Both the position numbers and the translations under genes were made by a program. Shown piece by piece: positions 8,450 to 16,995 of a stretch of 64,000 nucleotides of DNA; within the stretch, counting starts at the first letter, position 1; each line of letters starts with the position of its first letter. The notes beneath the pieces are model-generated. The model had not been told where the DNA came from and ran no database searches. It was given only the letters and a program-made list of their open reading frames with translations. The DNA is from Arthrobacter sp. UKPF54-2 (GTDB lineage Bacteria > Actinomycetota > Actinomycetes > Actinomycetales > Micrococcaceae): contig NZ_CP040174.1 of NCBI RefSeq assembly GCF_007858535.1, positions 2,046,001-2,110,000 on the forward strand, in the 5' to 3' direction.

Positions 8450-9639
8450 GAGATCTCCGCCTTTCGGTGCATGCTCTTTCCGGCAGCTGATGGAGAACCC
8501 GCGAGCAGCCGGTCCACGAGGGCCCGGAGGCCCTTGAGAGCCGGATCCCGGCGGTTGTCCTGAAGAAGGGGCACCCCGGCATTCGTCGAAAACGGCAGAG
8601 ACTTTGACCGGGGGAGCAGAATGTCCACAGGAAGACCCACCGTGGATTCCACGTCCTCGACAGTCAGGCCGCTGCGCTTGTCCGCAAAGTTGAGAACAAT
8701 GGTGTTCGAGGCTGGCATGAGGTCCAGTTGTCGCAGTACCTCCAGCCCGTGGTTGAGTCCCCGGATGCTGGGAATGTCCATGCCGCAAACCCACACCCCG
8801 TCGGTCGCCAATTCCAAGACGGCCAAGACCACATCGCCGATTCCCGGGGAGGTGTCCAGGATTACGTAGGGGAACTCCAGGGACAGCTGGTTGATGAGGG
8901 TTGTTATGTGCGCCGGCTTGATCAGGTCCGCTTCTGCCGGCCGGAGCGGGGCACACATGGCGTAGGCTCCCGATGAGTGGTGGCTGAGGAACGCCTTGAG
9001 GACCATGGCGTCATGGGAGGCCTCGGCCGTGACCGCGTCACTAATGGTGTTTTCCGGCTCCAGACCCAACCCGGAGGCGACGTCACCGAACTGGAGGTCG
9101 AGGTCAACAATGACGGCGCCCATGGGTGCACTTTTGGCCAGGCCCACGGCAAGGTTGGTGGCCACCGTGGTTTTCCCTACGCCCCCTTTCGGGGACATGA
9201 CCGAGATGACCCGTCCACGGGGGCGCGGCTGGCTGGCTTCCGCGGCGGTCGCTAGCCTGCGTGTAGTGGCTGCAAGCGCCGCGCGCTCCAATGCGGCACG
9301 CAACTGCTCCGCCTCGGCATCTGGCGTAATCACGTCTCGGATTCCGGATCGCATGGCGGTCAACGTCTGTTCGGGCGTCAGGGCTGCCGCCCACACCAGG
9401 ACGGTACCGGGATGCAGCCGGTCAAGGGCCGCGGCCATGGCCACTGTGTGCTCGGCTGCCGAGTCCGGTCCGAAGATGATCACATCTACCGGCCCGCCCG
9501 GGTTCCGGGACAGGACGCCGTCGGCGGATCCGCCTGGCGTAACAGGTCCAACAACTTGGAGTTCGTCGGCCCTTCCCAGTGAAACGGTGAGTCGGCGCTG
9601 GAACTCCGCCGATGCGGTGAGGGCTAGGAAGCGGCTCAT
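8446..9639 (-). CDS. cpaE: CpaE/TadZ pilus localisation ATPase
   Basis: A 397-residue protein. The N-terminal 120 residues form an atypical receiver domain. A MinD/ParA-type P-loop ATPase follows, with the deviant Walker A motif KGGVGKTT (151-158), VIVDLDLQFGD (Walker A' region) and VILDTSPGIGD (Walker B). CpaE/TadZ acts as a localisation factor for Tad pili. ATGA overlaps join it to the cpaB before it and the cpaF after it. The partial gene at 1-347 is a paralogue with the same domain start. Confidence 0.92.
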   Translation of the reverse strand: MSRFLALTASAEFQRRLTVSLGRADELQVVGPVTPGGSADGVLSRNPGGPVDVIIFGPDSAAEHTVAMAAALDRLHPGTVLVWAAALTPEQTLTAMRSGIRDVITPDAEAEQLRAALERAALAATTRRLATAAEASQPRPRGRVISVMSPKGGVGKTTVATNLAVGLAKSAPMGAVIVDLDLQFGDVASGLGLEPENTISDAVTAEASHDAMVLKAFLSHHSSGAYAMCAPLRPAEADLIKPAHITTLINQLSLEFPYVILDTSPGIGDVVLAVLELATDGVWVCGMDIPSIRGLNHGLEVLRQLDLMPASNTIVLNFADKRSGLTVEDVESTVGLPVDILLPRSKSLPFSTNAGVPLLQDNRRDPALKGLRALVDRLLAGSPSAAGKSMHRKAEIS

Positions 9640-10364
9640 TTGAAGATGCCGATCGTGCTGACCGGGGTGCGGTCGCTGGGCGGCGTCTTGACAGACTGCT
9701 TGGTCAACCAGATGTTGCCCACTCGGGCGCTGAGGATGACTTTGGCGGAATCAGTGGAGTTGCGGGCCAGGGTGACAAAGGATGAGCCGTTGGGCACGGC
9801 CGACGTCCCTTCCGTCGTCGTTCCACCGCTGGGCGGCGCCTGCTGGACGGCCGTGACCAGCACCTTGTCGAATACCAGTTGAGTGCTGGCAGCCTGGGGC
9901 GAAGCCGGATCTGTCTGGGTTACGTAGAGGCCAACGAGGTCCCCAGCGCGGAGAGTGCCTCCCACGACGCTCTCCGGCGGCAGGAGGATGGTCACTTCCT
10001 GCATGCCATCCGGAACTTCGACGGCCCCCGGGGTGGTCTGCTCTGAAGGATCGACGAGACGGCTGGCCAGGAGTTGTTCCCCGGGCTCCAATGCTACGGA
10101 CGTGACCTGCCCGCCGGAACCGCTGAGGGAGGCCAGTGCGCCGTCGGCTTTTGCCGCACTGGGAATGGAGCGGACCCGGACATGGGACGCCAGGTCTTCC
10201 ACTTTGGTGCCGGCCGGAACCGGCGTATCGACGACGACGACGTCGATCGGGTCGAGCGCTGCCTGGGCTCGCCGATCGGCGTTAGAAACGTAGTTGGCCA
10301 GCATCAGCGTGCCGGCAATCGCCAGAGCAAGCGCCGCCAGCCCTGCGAGTAGACGGGATTTCAT
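9636..10364 (-). CDS. cpaB: CpaB/RcpC-like Flp pilus assembly protein (first copy)
   Basis: A 242-residue protein with an N-terminal membrane anchor (KSRLLAGLAALALAIAGTLM), a SAF domain (DVVVVDTPVPAGTKVEDLA and LEPGEQLLASRLVD, residues 38-110) and the RcpC-type C-terminal region with a Ser/Thr/Gly-rich linker (PPSGGTTTEGTS). GAGGAAG precedes the ATG. It is clearly paralogous to the CpaB at 344-1117 along the whole length. It lies 139 bases after the main pilin, separated by a hairpin, and leads the cpaB-cpaE-cpaF-tadB-tadC-tadE-tadG operon. Confidence 0.88.
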   Translation of the reverse strand: MKSRLLAGLAALALAIAGTLMLANYVSNADRRAQAALDPIDVVVVDTPVPAGTKVEDLASHVRVRSIPSAAKADGALASLSGSGGQVTSVALEPGEQLLASRLVDPSEQTTPGAVEVPDGMQEVTILLPPESVVGGTLRAGDLVGLYVTQTDPASPQAASTQLVFDKVLVTAVQQAPPSGGTTTEGTSAVPNGSSFVTLARNSTDSAKVILSARVGNIWLTKQSVKTPPSDRTPVSTIGIFK

Positions 10365-10451
10365 GACTCTTCCTCACCTCGGGGTACACCTCAACAATGC
10401 GTCGACGCACACGGTGGCGTCTGACTGCGGGCCGACCGCCCGTTAACGCCT

Positions 10452-10487
10452 CTGCCGGCTGCCCCCGATGCGGGGAACAGCCGGCAG
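10452..10487 (-). terminator. Hairpin between the main Flp pilin and cpaB
   Basis: Perfect 10-bp arms CTGCCGGCTG (10452-10461) and CAGCCGGCAG (10478-10487). The inner CCCC and GGGG can extend the stem around GATG. There is no U-tract, so partial termination or mRNA stabilisation is as likely as a full stop. Its position matches the hairpin after the second pilin. Confidence 0.65.
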
Positions 10488-10503
10488 GGTGATGGCTTCC
10501 GCC

Positions 10504-10707
10504 TTAGGGCTTGGGCTTCGTCTGGTTGACGATGTCCTGGAAAGCCGAGTTGAGGTTGGTGCCGAGCGTGGTCACCGCGGCGATGATGACGACGGCGATG
10601 AGCGCGACCATGATGCCGTATTCCACGGCGGTTGCACCTTTTTCTGAGGCGAGCCGATCTTTTACGCCGGCGACAAAAGCAATCATTGAGACCATGAGAC
10701 CAGTCAT
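10504..10707 (-). CDS. flp: Flp-family type IVc major pilin
   Basis: A 67-residue Flp pilin. The leader MTGLMVSMIAFVAGVKDRLASEKG ends in the processing glycine, followed by ATAVEYGIMVALIAVVIIAAV (Glu and Tyr at +5 and +6) and a short C-terminus rich in Asn, Lys and Pro. The ATG at 10707 was chosen because AAGGAAAT precedes it at normal spacing; an upstream in-frame ATG at 10755 adds 16 residues without a ribosome site. It is the first gene of the pilus operon after a 267-base gap to tadV that is less GC-rich and presumably carries the promoter. Its position before all the machine genes suggests it is the major pilin. Confidence 0.9.
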   Translation of the reverse strand: MTGLMVSMIAFVAGVKDRLASEKGATAVEYGIMVALIAVVIIAAVTTLGTNLNSAFQDIVNQTKPKP

Positions 10708-10974
10708 TTCAATTTCCTTTTCCAGAGTTTTGAATAAAGAACGGATCACCAGCAAATCCCCTTTGCCTATTCGCTGGGGCTCCGTTGGAACAACATTTGC
10801 ATGCCGATTATCAGCCTTGCAATGAATCCGCCTACTCGACTTCTGGCCACAAAAAAGTGCTTTTACTTACCCCTCTGGAAAGGTGTACTCAGTTCTTCCG
10901 GGCACGCCGGAAACGACTACTTGTTTTCATAAGGCGGCTTACTGCTTCGCCTACGTGGAAGGCGGGAGCGGGCG

Positions 10975-11640
10975 CTACGCGAAGAGCAGGATAGCCACCA
11001 GTGCGCCGGCCAGCATGGATGGCCCGTGGGCCACTTCCTTCGGCTTGTTTCCGCGGTTCTTGAGCACCAGGGCGACGGACACCAGGCCGCCGGCGACGAA
11101 GCCCAGGGCGCCGCCATAGAACAGCGGTGCCCAGCCCAAGTAGCCCAAGTACAGCCCGAGTGGCGCGGCGAGCTTAACATCGCCCATTCCGAGGCTCTTG
11201 GGGCTGATGAGAGCCAAGATGAAGTAGAAAAAGAAGAGGATGACCGCGCCGACGAGGCCGCGGGCCAGCTTTTCCCAACCTTCAAGTGCTAGCGAGGCCC
11301 CCGCGAGCAGCAGGATGCCGGCCCCCAGCAGGGGTACCACCAGCCGGTTGGGCAACAAATGATGGAGGATATCGATCCGCGCCAGCTGCACCCCGGTAAT
11401 TGCGAGAAACAAAAACGCCGGTAGCTCCGGGGATGCGCCAAAACGCCAGGCCAGCAGGGCGCAAAGCGCAGCGGCGACCACCGCCGCCGTCGTCCGCTGC
11501 AGGGGAGTGGGGCGGACCGCAAGCTCCGGCAGGGTCCGCCTCACAACCGCGTCGCCCAACAGCCCGAGGCCCAGCCCGGCGGCGGCGATGACCGCAAGGA
11601 ACACGAGAGGTGCGGCACCTGCGAGGGCGGGATCGGGCAC
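10975..11640 (-). CDS. Prepilin peptidase TadV/CpaA (A24 family)
   Basis: A 221-residue polytopic membrane protein with the two aspartate motifs of A24 aspartyl prepilin peptidases: RIDILHHLLPN (about residues 83-93) and SLGMGDVKLA (about 146-155). About six hydrophobic helices are visible, and there is no N-terminal methylase or zinc domain, as in TadV/CpaA. It should cleave the two Flp pilins and the TadE/TadG pseudopilins encoded downstream. I favour the GTG at 11640, preceded by GGAGG, over an ATG at 11709 that has no ribosome site and would add a Cys/Arg/Pro-rich tail. Confidence 0.88.
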   Translation of the reverse strand: MPDPALAGAAPLVFLAVIAAAGLGLGLLGDAVVRRTLPELAVRPTPLQRTTAAVVAAALCALLAWRFGASPELPAFLFLAITGVQLARIDILHHLLPNRLVVPLLGAGILLLAGASLALEGWEKLARGLVGAVILFFFYFILALISPKSLGMGDVKLAAPLGLYLGYLGWAPLFYGGALGFVAGGLVSVALVLKNRGNKPKEVAHGPSMLAGALVAILLFA

Positions 11641-11710
11641 GTTACCTCCAGGGGTGCGGCGGGCCGGAACAGCGCGGCGTGCTGGGCAGCATGCCACCGG
11701 ACACCCCATT

Positions 11711-11740
11711 TTGACCCACGACCCCGGCTTCCGCTATTCT
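11711..11740 (+). promoter_or_regulatory. Predicted SigA-type promoter of rplM-rpsI
   Basis: TTGACC (11711-11716) and TATTCT (11735-11740) are separated by 18 bases, a good vegetative promoter. It lies upstream of a leader of about 200 bases before rplM. Confidence 0.6.
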
Positions 11741-11746
11741 TGGTAG

Positions 11747-11947
11747 TCGTTGTGCGTGTCCTATCTCGATGATGCGTGCCCGCTTGAGAATCCGGTTGCA
11801 GGATAGCTACTCAACGTGCACATTCGAGCCCACAGGATGACTGGTTACATGGAGCCCTCACCTCTGTTCCGGTAGCGCATAGATAGTAGGTGCACCTTTG
11901 CGTGACGCCTAAAACAAGAACGCCAGAACAAGAACGAGGCAAACACC
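11747..11947 (+). other. Long 5' leader of rplM-rpsI
   Basis: About 200 bases without a coding sequence lie between the predicted promoter and the rplM start. It contains complementary short segments (CTATC near 11761 and GATAG near 11810; GTGCAC twice). A structured autoregulatory r-protein leader is possible, but I could not fit it to a named leader family. The remaining bases of the tadV-rplM gap hold only the promoter. Confidence 0.3.
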
Positions 11948-12391
11948 GTGCGTACGTACACCCCGAAGCCCGGCGATATCAACCGCCAGTGGCACGTCAT
12001 TGACGCCACCGACGTTGTCCTTGGTCGTCTCGCCAGCCAGACCGCAATCCTGCTGCGCGGCAAGCACAAGGCCACCTTCGCGTCCCACATGGACATGGGC
12101 GACTTCGTCATCATCATCAACGCTGAAAAGGTTGCCCTCACCGGCGCCAAGCTGGAGCAGAAGCGCGCATACCGCCACTCCGGCTACCCGGGCGGCCTGA
12201 CCTCCGTCAACTACGCGGAACTGCTGGAATCCAACCCGGTCCGCGCCGTTGAGAAGGCCATCAAGGGCATGCTCCCGAAGAACTCCCTCGCTGCCCAGCA
12301 GCTGGGCAAGCTGAAGGTCTACCGCGGTGCAGAGCACCCGCACGCCGCCCAGCAGCCCAAGACTTTCGAAATCACCCAGGTCGCCCAGTAG
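11948..12391 (+). CDS. rplM: 50S ribosomal protein L13
   Basis: A 147-residue protein of normal length for bacterial L13. It begins [20 protein letters not shown] and contains [20 protein letters not shown] and [16 protein letters not shown], all typical of L13, a 23S rRNA-binding assembly protein of the large subunit. The start is a GTG with GAGG eight bases upstream. It forms the standard L13-S9 operon with rpsI, 38 bases downstream. Confidence 0.97.
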   Translation: MRTYTPKPGDINRQWHVIDATDVVLGRLASQTAILLRGKHKATFASHMDMGDFVIIINAEKVALTGAKLEQKRAYRHSGYPGGLTSVNYAELLESNPVRAVEKAIKGMLPKNSLAAQQLGKLKVYRGAEHPHAAQQPKTFEITQVAQ

Positions 12392-12429
12392 TCCTGGCCA
12401 CCAACTAACTTATTAATACAAGGAGAACC

Positions 12430-12936
12430 GTGGCTCAGAACGAAGAGACCACCGAAGCCGTCGAGGCTGAGGAAAACCTGACCAGCTACACCTCGGAAAG
12501 CGGAGCTGCCGATGCGGCCGCGCCGAAGAAGGAACGTCCGGCACTGACCGTCGCCGGCGCAGCTGTTGGCCGCCGCAAGGAAGCCGTTGCACGCGTTCGC
12601 GTTGTGCCCGGCTCCGGCAAGTGGACCATCAACGGCCGCGAGCTGTCGAACTACTTCCCGAACAAGCTGCACCAGCAGGACGTCAACGAGCCCTTCAAGA
12701 TCCTCGATCTCGAAGGCGCCTACGACGTTATTGCCCGCATCCACGGCGGTGGCCCCTCCGGCCAGGCCGGTGCACTGCGCCTCGGCATCGCCCGTTCGCT
12801 GAACGAGATCGACGTCGAGAACAACCGCGCCACCCTGAAGAAGGCCGGCTACCTTACCCGTGACGCCCGCGTCATCGAGCGTAAGAAGGCTGGTCTCAAG
12901 AAGGCCCGTAAGGCTCAGCAGTACTCCAAGCGCTAA
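12430..12936 (+). CDS. rpsI: 30S ribosomal protein S9
   Basis: A 168-residue protein. The S9 core begins near residue 38 ([20 protein letters not shown]) and ends with the conserved basic C-terminus [11 protein letters not shown] that reaches the ribosomal P site. The first 35 or so residues are an acidic, alanine-rich extension ([17 protein letters not shown]), common in actinobacterial S9. The start is a GTG preceded by AAGGAGAACC. Confidence 0.97.
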   Translation: MAQNEETTEAVEAEENLTSYTSESGAADAAAPKKERPALTVAGAAVGRRKEAVARVRVVPGSGKWTINGRELSNYFPNKLHQQDVNEPFKILDLEGAYDVIARIHGGGPSGQAGALRLGIARSLNEIDVENNRATLKKAGYLTRDARVIERKKAGLKKARKAQQYSKR

Positions 12937-12971
12937 AAAGCGCCTGCCCAGGCTAAGAAGCGCCTGGAACC

Positions 12972-13007
12972 GGAAGCCCGTCCCGCACTCGTGCGGGGCG
13001 GGCTTCC
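12972..13007 (+). terminator. Intrinsic terminator after rpsI
   Basis: A GC-rich stem of about 16 bp starts with GGAAGCCCGTCCCGCA and ends with GGGCGGGCTTCC. GTCGTTT follows. It lies 35 bases after the rpsI stop and before the glmM promoter. Confidence 0.75.
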
Positions 13008-13074
13008 GTCGTTTAGAGGGTGCGCTGACGCCCGGGGCGGGAGCTGGGCGTGCCATCGACTAAACTTGGACACG

Positions 13075-14436
13075 ATGTCTAGATTATTTGGAACAGATGG
13101 AGTCCGAGGCCTGGCTAACGGTCTACTCACGGCCGAGCTGGCAATGCAGCTGGCTCAGGCCGCCGCCGTTGTGCTTGGCCACGACCGCAGCGTCGACGGC
13201 AAGCGGCCCCGCGCCGTCGTCGCCCGGGACCCCCGCGCCAGCGGGGAATTCCTCGCGGCCGCCGTGGAAGCCGGGCTCTCCAGCTCCGGCATCGACGTCT
13301 ACGACGCCGGCGTGCTTCCCACTCCGGCCGCGGCGTACCTGGTGGCGGACCTCGACGCCGACTTCGGCGTGATGATCTCCGCCTCCCACAACCCGGCGCC
13401 GGACAACGGGATCAAGTTCTTCGCCCGCGGCGGCCAGAAGCTCCCCGACGACGTCGAAGACGCGATCGAGGAGCAGCTCTCCAAGGAGCCCTTCCGCCCC
13501 GTGGGCGGCGAGGTGGGTCGCATCCAGCGCTTCTCCGACGCCGAAGACCGCTACATCGTGCACCTGCTGGGCACCCTCCCGCACCGGCTCGACGGGCTGA
13601 AGGTGGTCCTGGACTGCGCGCACGGCGCCGCCAGCGGATGCTCGCCGCAGGTCTTTAAGGACGCCGGCGCCGAGGTGTTGGTCATCGGCGCCGAACCGGA
13701 CGGCCTCAACATCAACGACGGGGTGGGTTCCACGCATCTCGGCCCGCTCAAGCAGGCGGTCCTCGAATACGGCGCTGACCTTGGGATCGCGCACGACGGC
13801 GACGCCGACCGCTGCCTCGCGGTCGACCACGAGGGCAATGAGGTGGACGGCGACGAGATCATGGCCATCCTCGCCGTCGCCCTCAAGGACGCCGGCAAGC
13901 TCAAGGACGATGTCCTGGTGGCGACCGTGATGAGTAACCTGGGTCTCAAGATCGCCCTGCGGGACGCCGGCATCAGCCTCCGTGAGACCGGCGTGGGCGA
14001 CCGCTACGTCCTTGAAGGCATGCGCGAAGGCGGCTTCAACCTTGGCGGCGAACAGTCCGGCCACGTCATCTTCGCCGACCACGCCACCACGGGGGACGGC
14101 GTGTTGACCGGTCTCCAGATCGCCGCCCAGGTGGCGCTGACCGGCCGTCCGCTCAAGGAGCTGGCAAAGGTCATGACCAAGCTCCCGCAGGTGCTGATCA
14201 ACGTCAAGGGCGTCGACCGCACCCGCGTCAACGGCGACGAAGCTGTGGCGGAGGCCGTGGCGCAGGCCGAGGCGCAGCTCGGTGACACCGGCCGCGTCCT
14301 GCTGCGCCCCTCCGGTACGGAACCGGTGGTCCGGGTGATGGTGGAAGCCGCCGATCACGACACCGCGCAGGAAGTCGCCGAGGGCCTGGCCCAGGTGGTG
14401 CGGACCGAACTGGCCCTGGCTCTCGTGTCAGACTGA
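13075..14436 (+). CDS. glmM: Phosphoglucosamine mutase
   Basis: A 453-residue phosphohexomutase that converts glucosamine-6-phosphate to glucosamine-1-phosphate for UDP-GlcNAc and peptidoglycan synthesis. [12 protein letters not shown] is the GlmM signature start. The catalytic serine is Ser104 in VMISASHNP. The metal loop DGDADR is near residue 240, and the phosphate-binding loop [12 protein letters not shown] is near the C-terminus. The ATG at 13075 lies eight bases after TAAACT, a leaderless-type arrangement. The product of glmS (16996-18888) is its substrate. Confidence 0.97.
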   Translation: MSRLFGTDGVRGLANGLLTAELAMQLAQAAAVVLGHDRSVDGKRPRAVVARDPRASGEFLAAAVEAGLSSSGIDVYDAGVLPTPAAAYLVADLDADFGVMISASHNPAPDNGIKFFARGGQKLPDDVEDAIEEQLSKEPFRPVGGEVGRIQRFSDAEDRYIVHLLGTLPHRLDGLKVVLDCAHGAASGCSPQVFKDAGAEVLVIGAEPDGLNINDGVGSTHLGPLKQAVLEYGADLGIAHDGDADRCLAVDHEGNEVDGDEIMAILAVALKDAGKLKDDVLVATVMSNLGLKIALRDAGISLRETGVGDRYVLEGMREGGFNLGGEQSGHVIFADHATTGDGVLTGLQIAAQVALTGRPLKELAKVMTKLPQVLINVKGVDRTRVNGDEAVAEAVAQAEAQLGDTGRVLLRPSGTEPVVRVMVEAADHDTAQEVAEGLAQVVRTELALALVSD

Positions 14437-14455
14437 CACCCCGTCCGCAAAAAAG

Positions 14456-14487
14456 AGTGGCCCGCCTCCGTACGGAAGCGGCCCACT
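14456..14487. terminator. Bidirectional terminator between glmM and mscL
   Basis: Symmetrical stem-loop AGTGG...CCACT with an inner CCG-TA-CGG. An A-run lies on its left and GTTGTTT on its right, so it can serve both converging genes. Confidence 0.7.
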
Positions 14488-14504
14488 GTTGTTTGCTGCC
14501 GGAA

Positions 14505-14906
14505 CTAGGGGGTACGGGTCAGCGCGTCGCGGATTTCGGTCAGCAGGGCGATGTGCGGATCTTCGGCCGCTTCTTCCTTGACGTCCGAGTTGATGCCGAG
14601 CCGGCGGTTGCGGCGCTCGATCATGTGGTTCATCGGCACCACAACGACGAAGTAAATGGCCGCCGCCACGAGCAGGAAATTAACGATCGCGGTCAACAAC
14701 ACCCCGAACTTGATGTCGTTGCCGTTCAAGGTGACGACAGCGAAGCTGTCGAAGTTGGGGGAACCAACCAGGCCGGCGATGAACGGCATGAGGACGCTCT
14801 GGACAAGTGCCGTTACCACGGCGCCAAATGCGGCGCCGATGACGACTGCGACGGCAAGGTCTACGACGTTGCCCTTGAGAATGAAGTTCTTGAATCCTGT
14901 CAGCAT
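14505..14906 (-). CDS. mscL: Large-conductance mechanosensitive channel
   Basis: A 133-residue membrane protein. FKNFILKGNVVDLAVAVVIGAAFGAVV is the conserved MscL N-terminal amphipathic helix and pore helix TM1. A second helix (LLTAIVNFLLVAAAIYFVVVVP) and a charged cytoplasmic tail follow. MscL releases solutes on hypo-osmotic shock. The ATG at 14906 is preceded by TACGTT six bases upstream, which fits a leaderless transcript; GAAGG directly before the ATG is too close for a normal ribosome site. Confidence 0.95.
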   Translation of the reverse strand: MLTGFKNFILKGNVVDLAVAVVIGAAFGAVVTALVQSVLMPFIAGLVGSPNFDSFAVVTLNGNDIKFGVLLTAIVNFLLVAAAIYFVVVVPMNHMIERRNRRLGINSDVKEEAAEDPHIALLTEIRDALTRTP

Positions 14907-14976
14907 GCCTTCAACGTAACCCCGCCGTGTGAACGGCCCGTGTCCCCGACGTAAGTTTACGGTTCCGTGTCGTCCC

Positions 14977-15891
14977 TTAGAGGTAGGCGGGTGCCGGTTC
15001 CAGGCCGAAGTACTCCTCGAGGGTGGCGACGCCCCGGCTTCGCATGTCGGCCGCAGCCTCGATACCGACGTAGCGCAGATGCCACGGCTCGTAGTAGTAG
15101 CCCGTGATCTCATGGAACATCCACGGGTAGCGGACCACAAAACCGAAGCGGTGCGCATTGGCCTTGGCCCACACGGCCGCAGGCTGTTCCGCGAAACAGG
15201 GCTGGAAGCTGCAGGCGCCCCCGCCGTCGCCGACGTCGAAGGCCCAGCCGGTCTGGTGCTCCGAGTGGCCCGGGCGGGCGGACGCGGTATCCGCCTCGGC
15301 GCGCCCGCGGGAGTCCACGTAGCTGTTGTAGGTGGCGCTCTGGGTGGCGAAGGAACGGTAGCCGCTCGCCAGGACCAGCACGACGCCGGCCGCCGCGGCG
15401 TCATCGAACATGCGCCGGGCGGCCGCCGCCGTCGTACTGTTCAACAGCGCAGCCTCCCGGGACGCCGCGAGCCGCACGGCCGGCTGCACCAGGTCCGCCG
15501 GGACGAAGGCCTCCGGGGAGAGTGGGCGGTGCTTGTTCACCACCACCCACGGACTCGCGGGATCCGTCAGCGAGTACTGCCGCCCGGGCGCGGCCGCCGC
15601 CGGGGAGCTGGCAGCCGGGGAGCTGGCACTGGCCGAAGCGGCCGGGCCCGGACCGGCGTCCGCCGTCGTCGGCGCGGCGGCCGGTGAGCCCGTGGAGGGA
15701 GGCGCGGTGGGGGAGGGGCTGCCAGTTGGCACGCCTGTGCCGGAAGCAGGAGCCGGTGTGTCGCCCTCAGGGGTGCAGGCGGCCAGTGCTGCCAGGGCCG
15801 CGAATGCCGCCCCCGCGGCCACGACTCGTCCGAACGCGCGCCGGCTGGGGGATTCCGGGGTCTCGGCGGCGTCCGGCGCGTTCTGGCACAC
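14977..15891 (-). CDS. VanY-type D-alanyl-D-alanine carboxypeptidase, lipoprotein
   Basis: A 304-residue secreted protein. An N-terminal hydrophobic stretch with lipobox LAAC (Cys39) marks it as a lipoprotein. A long Ala/Pro/Ser/Thr linker follows, then a VanY/LAS peptidase domain with SGYRSFATQ, PGHSEHQTGWAFD (zinc ligands His and Asp) and YEPWHLRYVG (zinc ligand His). It should trim D-Ala from peptidoglycan stem peptides. The GTG at 15891 lies five bases after the coaA stop codon. No good ribosome site is visible, so translation is probably coupled to coaA. The frame is also open upstream inside coaA. Confidence 0.82.
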   Translation of the reverse strand: MCQNAPDAAETPESPSRRAFGRVVAAGAAFAALAALAACTPEGDTPAPASGTGVPTGSPSPTAPPSTGSPAAAPTTADAGPGPAASASASSPAASSPAAAAPGRQYSLTDPASPWVVVNKHRPLSPEAFVPADLVQPAVRLAASREAALLNSTTAAAARRMFDDAAAAGVVLVLASGYRSFATQSATYNSYVDSRGRAEADTASARPGHSEHQTGWAFDVGDGGGACSFQPCFAEQPAAVWAKANAHRFGFVVRYPWMFHEITGYYYEPWHLRYVGIEAAADMRSRGVATLEEYFGLEPAPAYL

Positions 15892-15896
15892 CCGCG

Positions 15897-16862
15897 CTAT
15901 ACCTTGCGCAGCAGCATACGGCGGATGGAGTGGTCGGCGTCCTTGGTCAGCACCAGCTGGGCCCGGCCGCGGGTGGGGAGGACGTTTTCTTCCAGGTTCG
16001 GTTCGTTGATGCGCTTCCAGATGTCGCGGGCAGTCTGCTCGGCCTCGGAATCGGAGAGCGTCGCGTAGCGGTGGAAGTAGGACTCCGGCTGGGCGAAGGC
16101 CGTGGTCCGGAGCTTGCGGAAGCGGTCCACGTACCATTCCTCGATGTAGGAGGTCTTGGCGTCCACGTAGATGGAAAAGTCGAAGAAGTCGCTCAGGGCG
16201 AGGCCCTGCCTGCCGTCGTGGCGCGGACGGGCCGGCGCCAGGACGTTGAGCCCCTCGACAATGAGGACGTCCGGCCGGCGGACCACAACCTCCTTGCCCG
16301 GAACGATGTCGTAGGTGACATGCGAGTACCAGGGGGCGCGCACTTCCTCCGCGCCGCCCTTGATCTCGCTCACAAAACGCAGCAGGGCACGGCGGTCGTA
16401 GGACTCCGGAAAGCCCTTGCGGTCCAGCAGCTGCCGGCGCTTGAGCTCGGCGAGGGGGTACAGGAAGCCGTCGGTGGTGATGAGCTCCACGTTCGGGGTG
16501 CCCGGCCAGCGCCGCAGCATCTCCCGGAGCACACGGGCGATGGTCGACTTCCCCACGGCGACCGAGCCGGCCACGCCGATCACAAACGGGGTGCGCTGGG
16601 TCTTCTCGCCCAGGAACGTGGTGGTGGCTGCGTGGAGCTGGTTGGCGGCCTCAACGTAGAGGTGCAGCAGGCGGGAGAGCGGCAGGTAGACCTCCCGGAC
16701 CTCCTTCATGTCAAGGGGGTCGCCCAGGCCGCGGAGGCGGAGCACGTCCTCTTCGTTGAGGGGCTGCTCCATCTGGGCAGCGAGCCGGGACCAGGTCTGC
16801 CGGTCCAGCTCAACGAACGGGGAGACGCCCTCGCCGTTCGCGTCGTTGCGTTGCAAAGTCAC
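15897..16862 (-). CDS. coaA: Type I pantothenate kinase
   Basis: A 321-residue kinase that catalyses the first step of coenzyme A synthesis. The P-loop is [12 protein letters not shown] (about residue 100), and [24 protein letters not shown] and [11 protein letters not shown] are typical CoaA segments. I chose the GTG at 16862 ([19 protein letters not shown]), which gives the family length; CAGAAT lies seven bases upstream, suggesting a leaderless or nearly leaderless transcript. A frame extending to 17054 would overlap glmS on the other strand and is rejected. Confidence 0.95.
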   Translation of the reverse strand: MTLQRNDANGEGVSPFVELDRQTWSRLAAQMEQPLNEEDVLRLRGLGDPLDMKEVREVYLPLSRLLHLYVEAANQLHAATTTFLGEKTQRTPFVIGVAGSVAVGKSTIARVLREMLRRWPGTPNVELITTDGFLYPLAELKRRQLLDRKGFPESYDRRALLRFVSEIKGGAEEVRAPWYSHVTYDIVPGKEVVVRRPDVLIVEGLNVLAPARPRHDGRQGLALSDFFDFSIYVDAKTSYIEEWYVDRFRKLRTTAFAQPESYFHRYATLSDSEAEQTARDIWKRINEPNLEENVLPTRGRAQLVLTKDADHSIRRMLLRKV

Positions 16863-16906
16863 CCTAGAGATTCTGCCCTTGACAACGCCCAGCGCGAAAT
16901 GGAAGC

Positions 16907-16925
16907 CCCCCGCGGGCCGCGGGGG
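16907..16925. promoter_or_regulatory. GC palindrome between coaA and glmS
   Basis: Perfect 9-bp inverted repeat CCCCCGCGG / CCGCGGGGG around one base, in the 133-base divergent promoter region of coaA and glmS. It could be an operator, but GC richness makes chance possible. Confidence 0.3.
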
Positions 16926-16995
16926 CGCCCGGCGGCGGGGTGGCGGGCGGCACATCCTACGTCGGACGACCGGTAAACCAGCTAGGCTTATGCCC

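Noticed and set aside
16863..16995. glmS ribozyme
   Set aside because: The upstream region is only 133 bases, the start appears leaderless, and the ribozyme is known mainly from Firmicutes.
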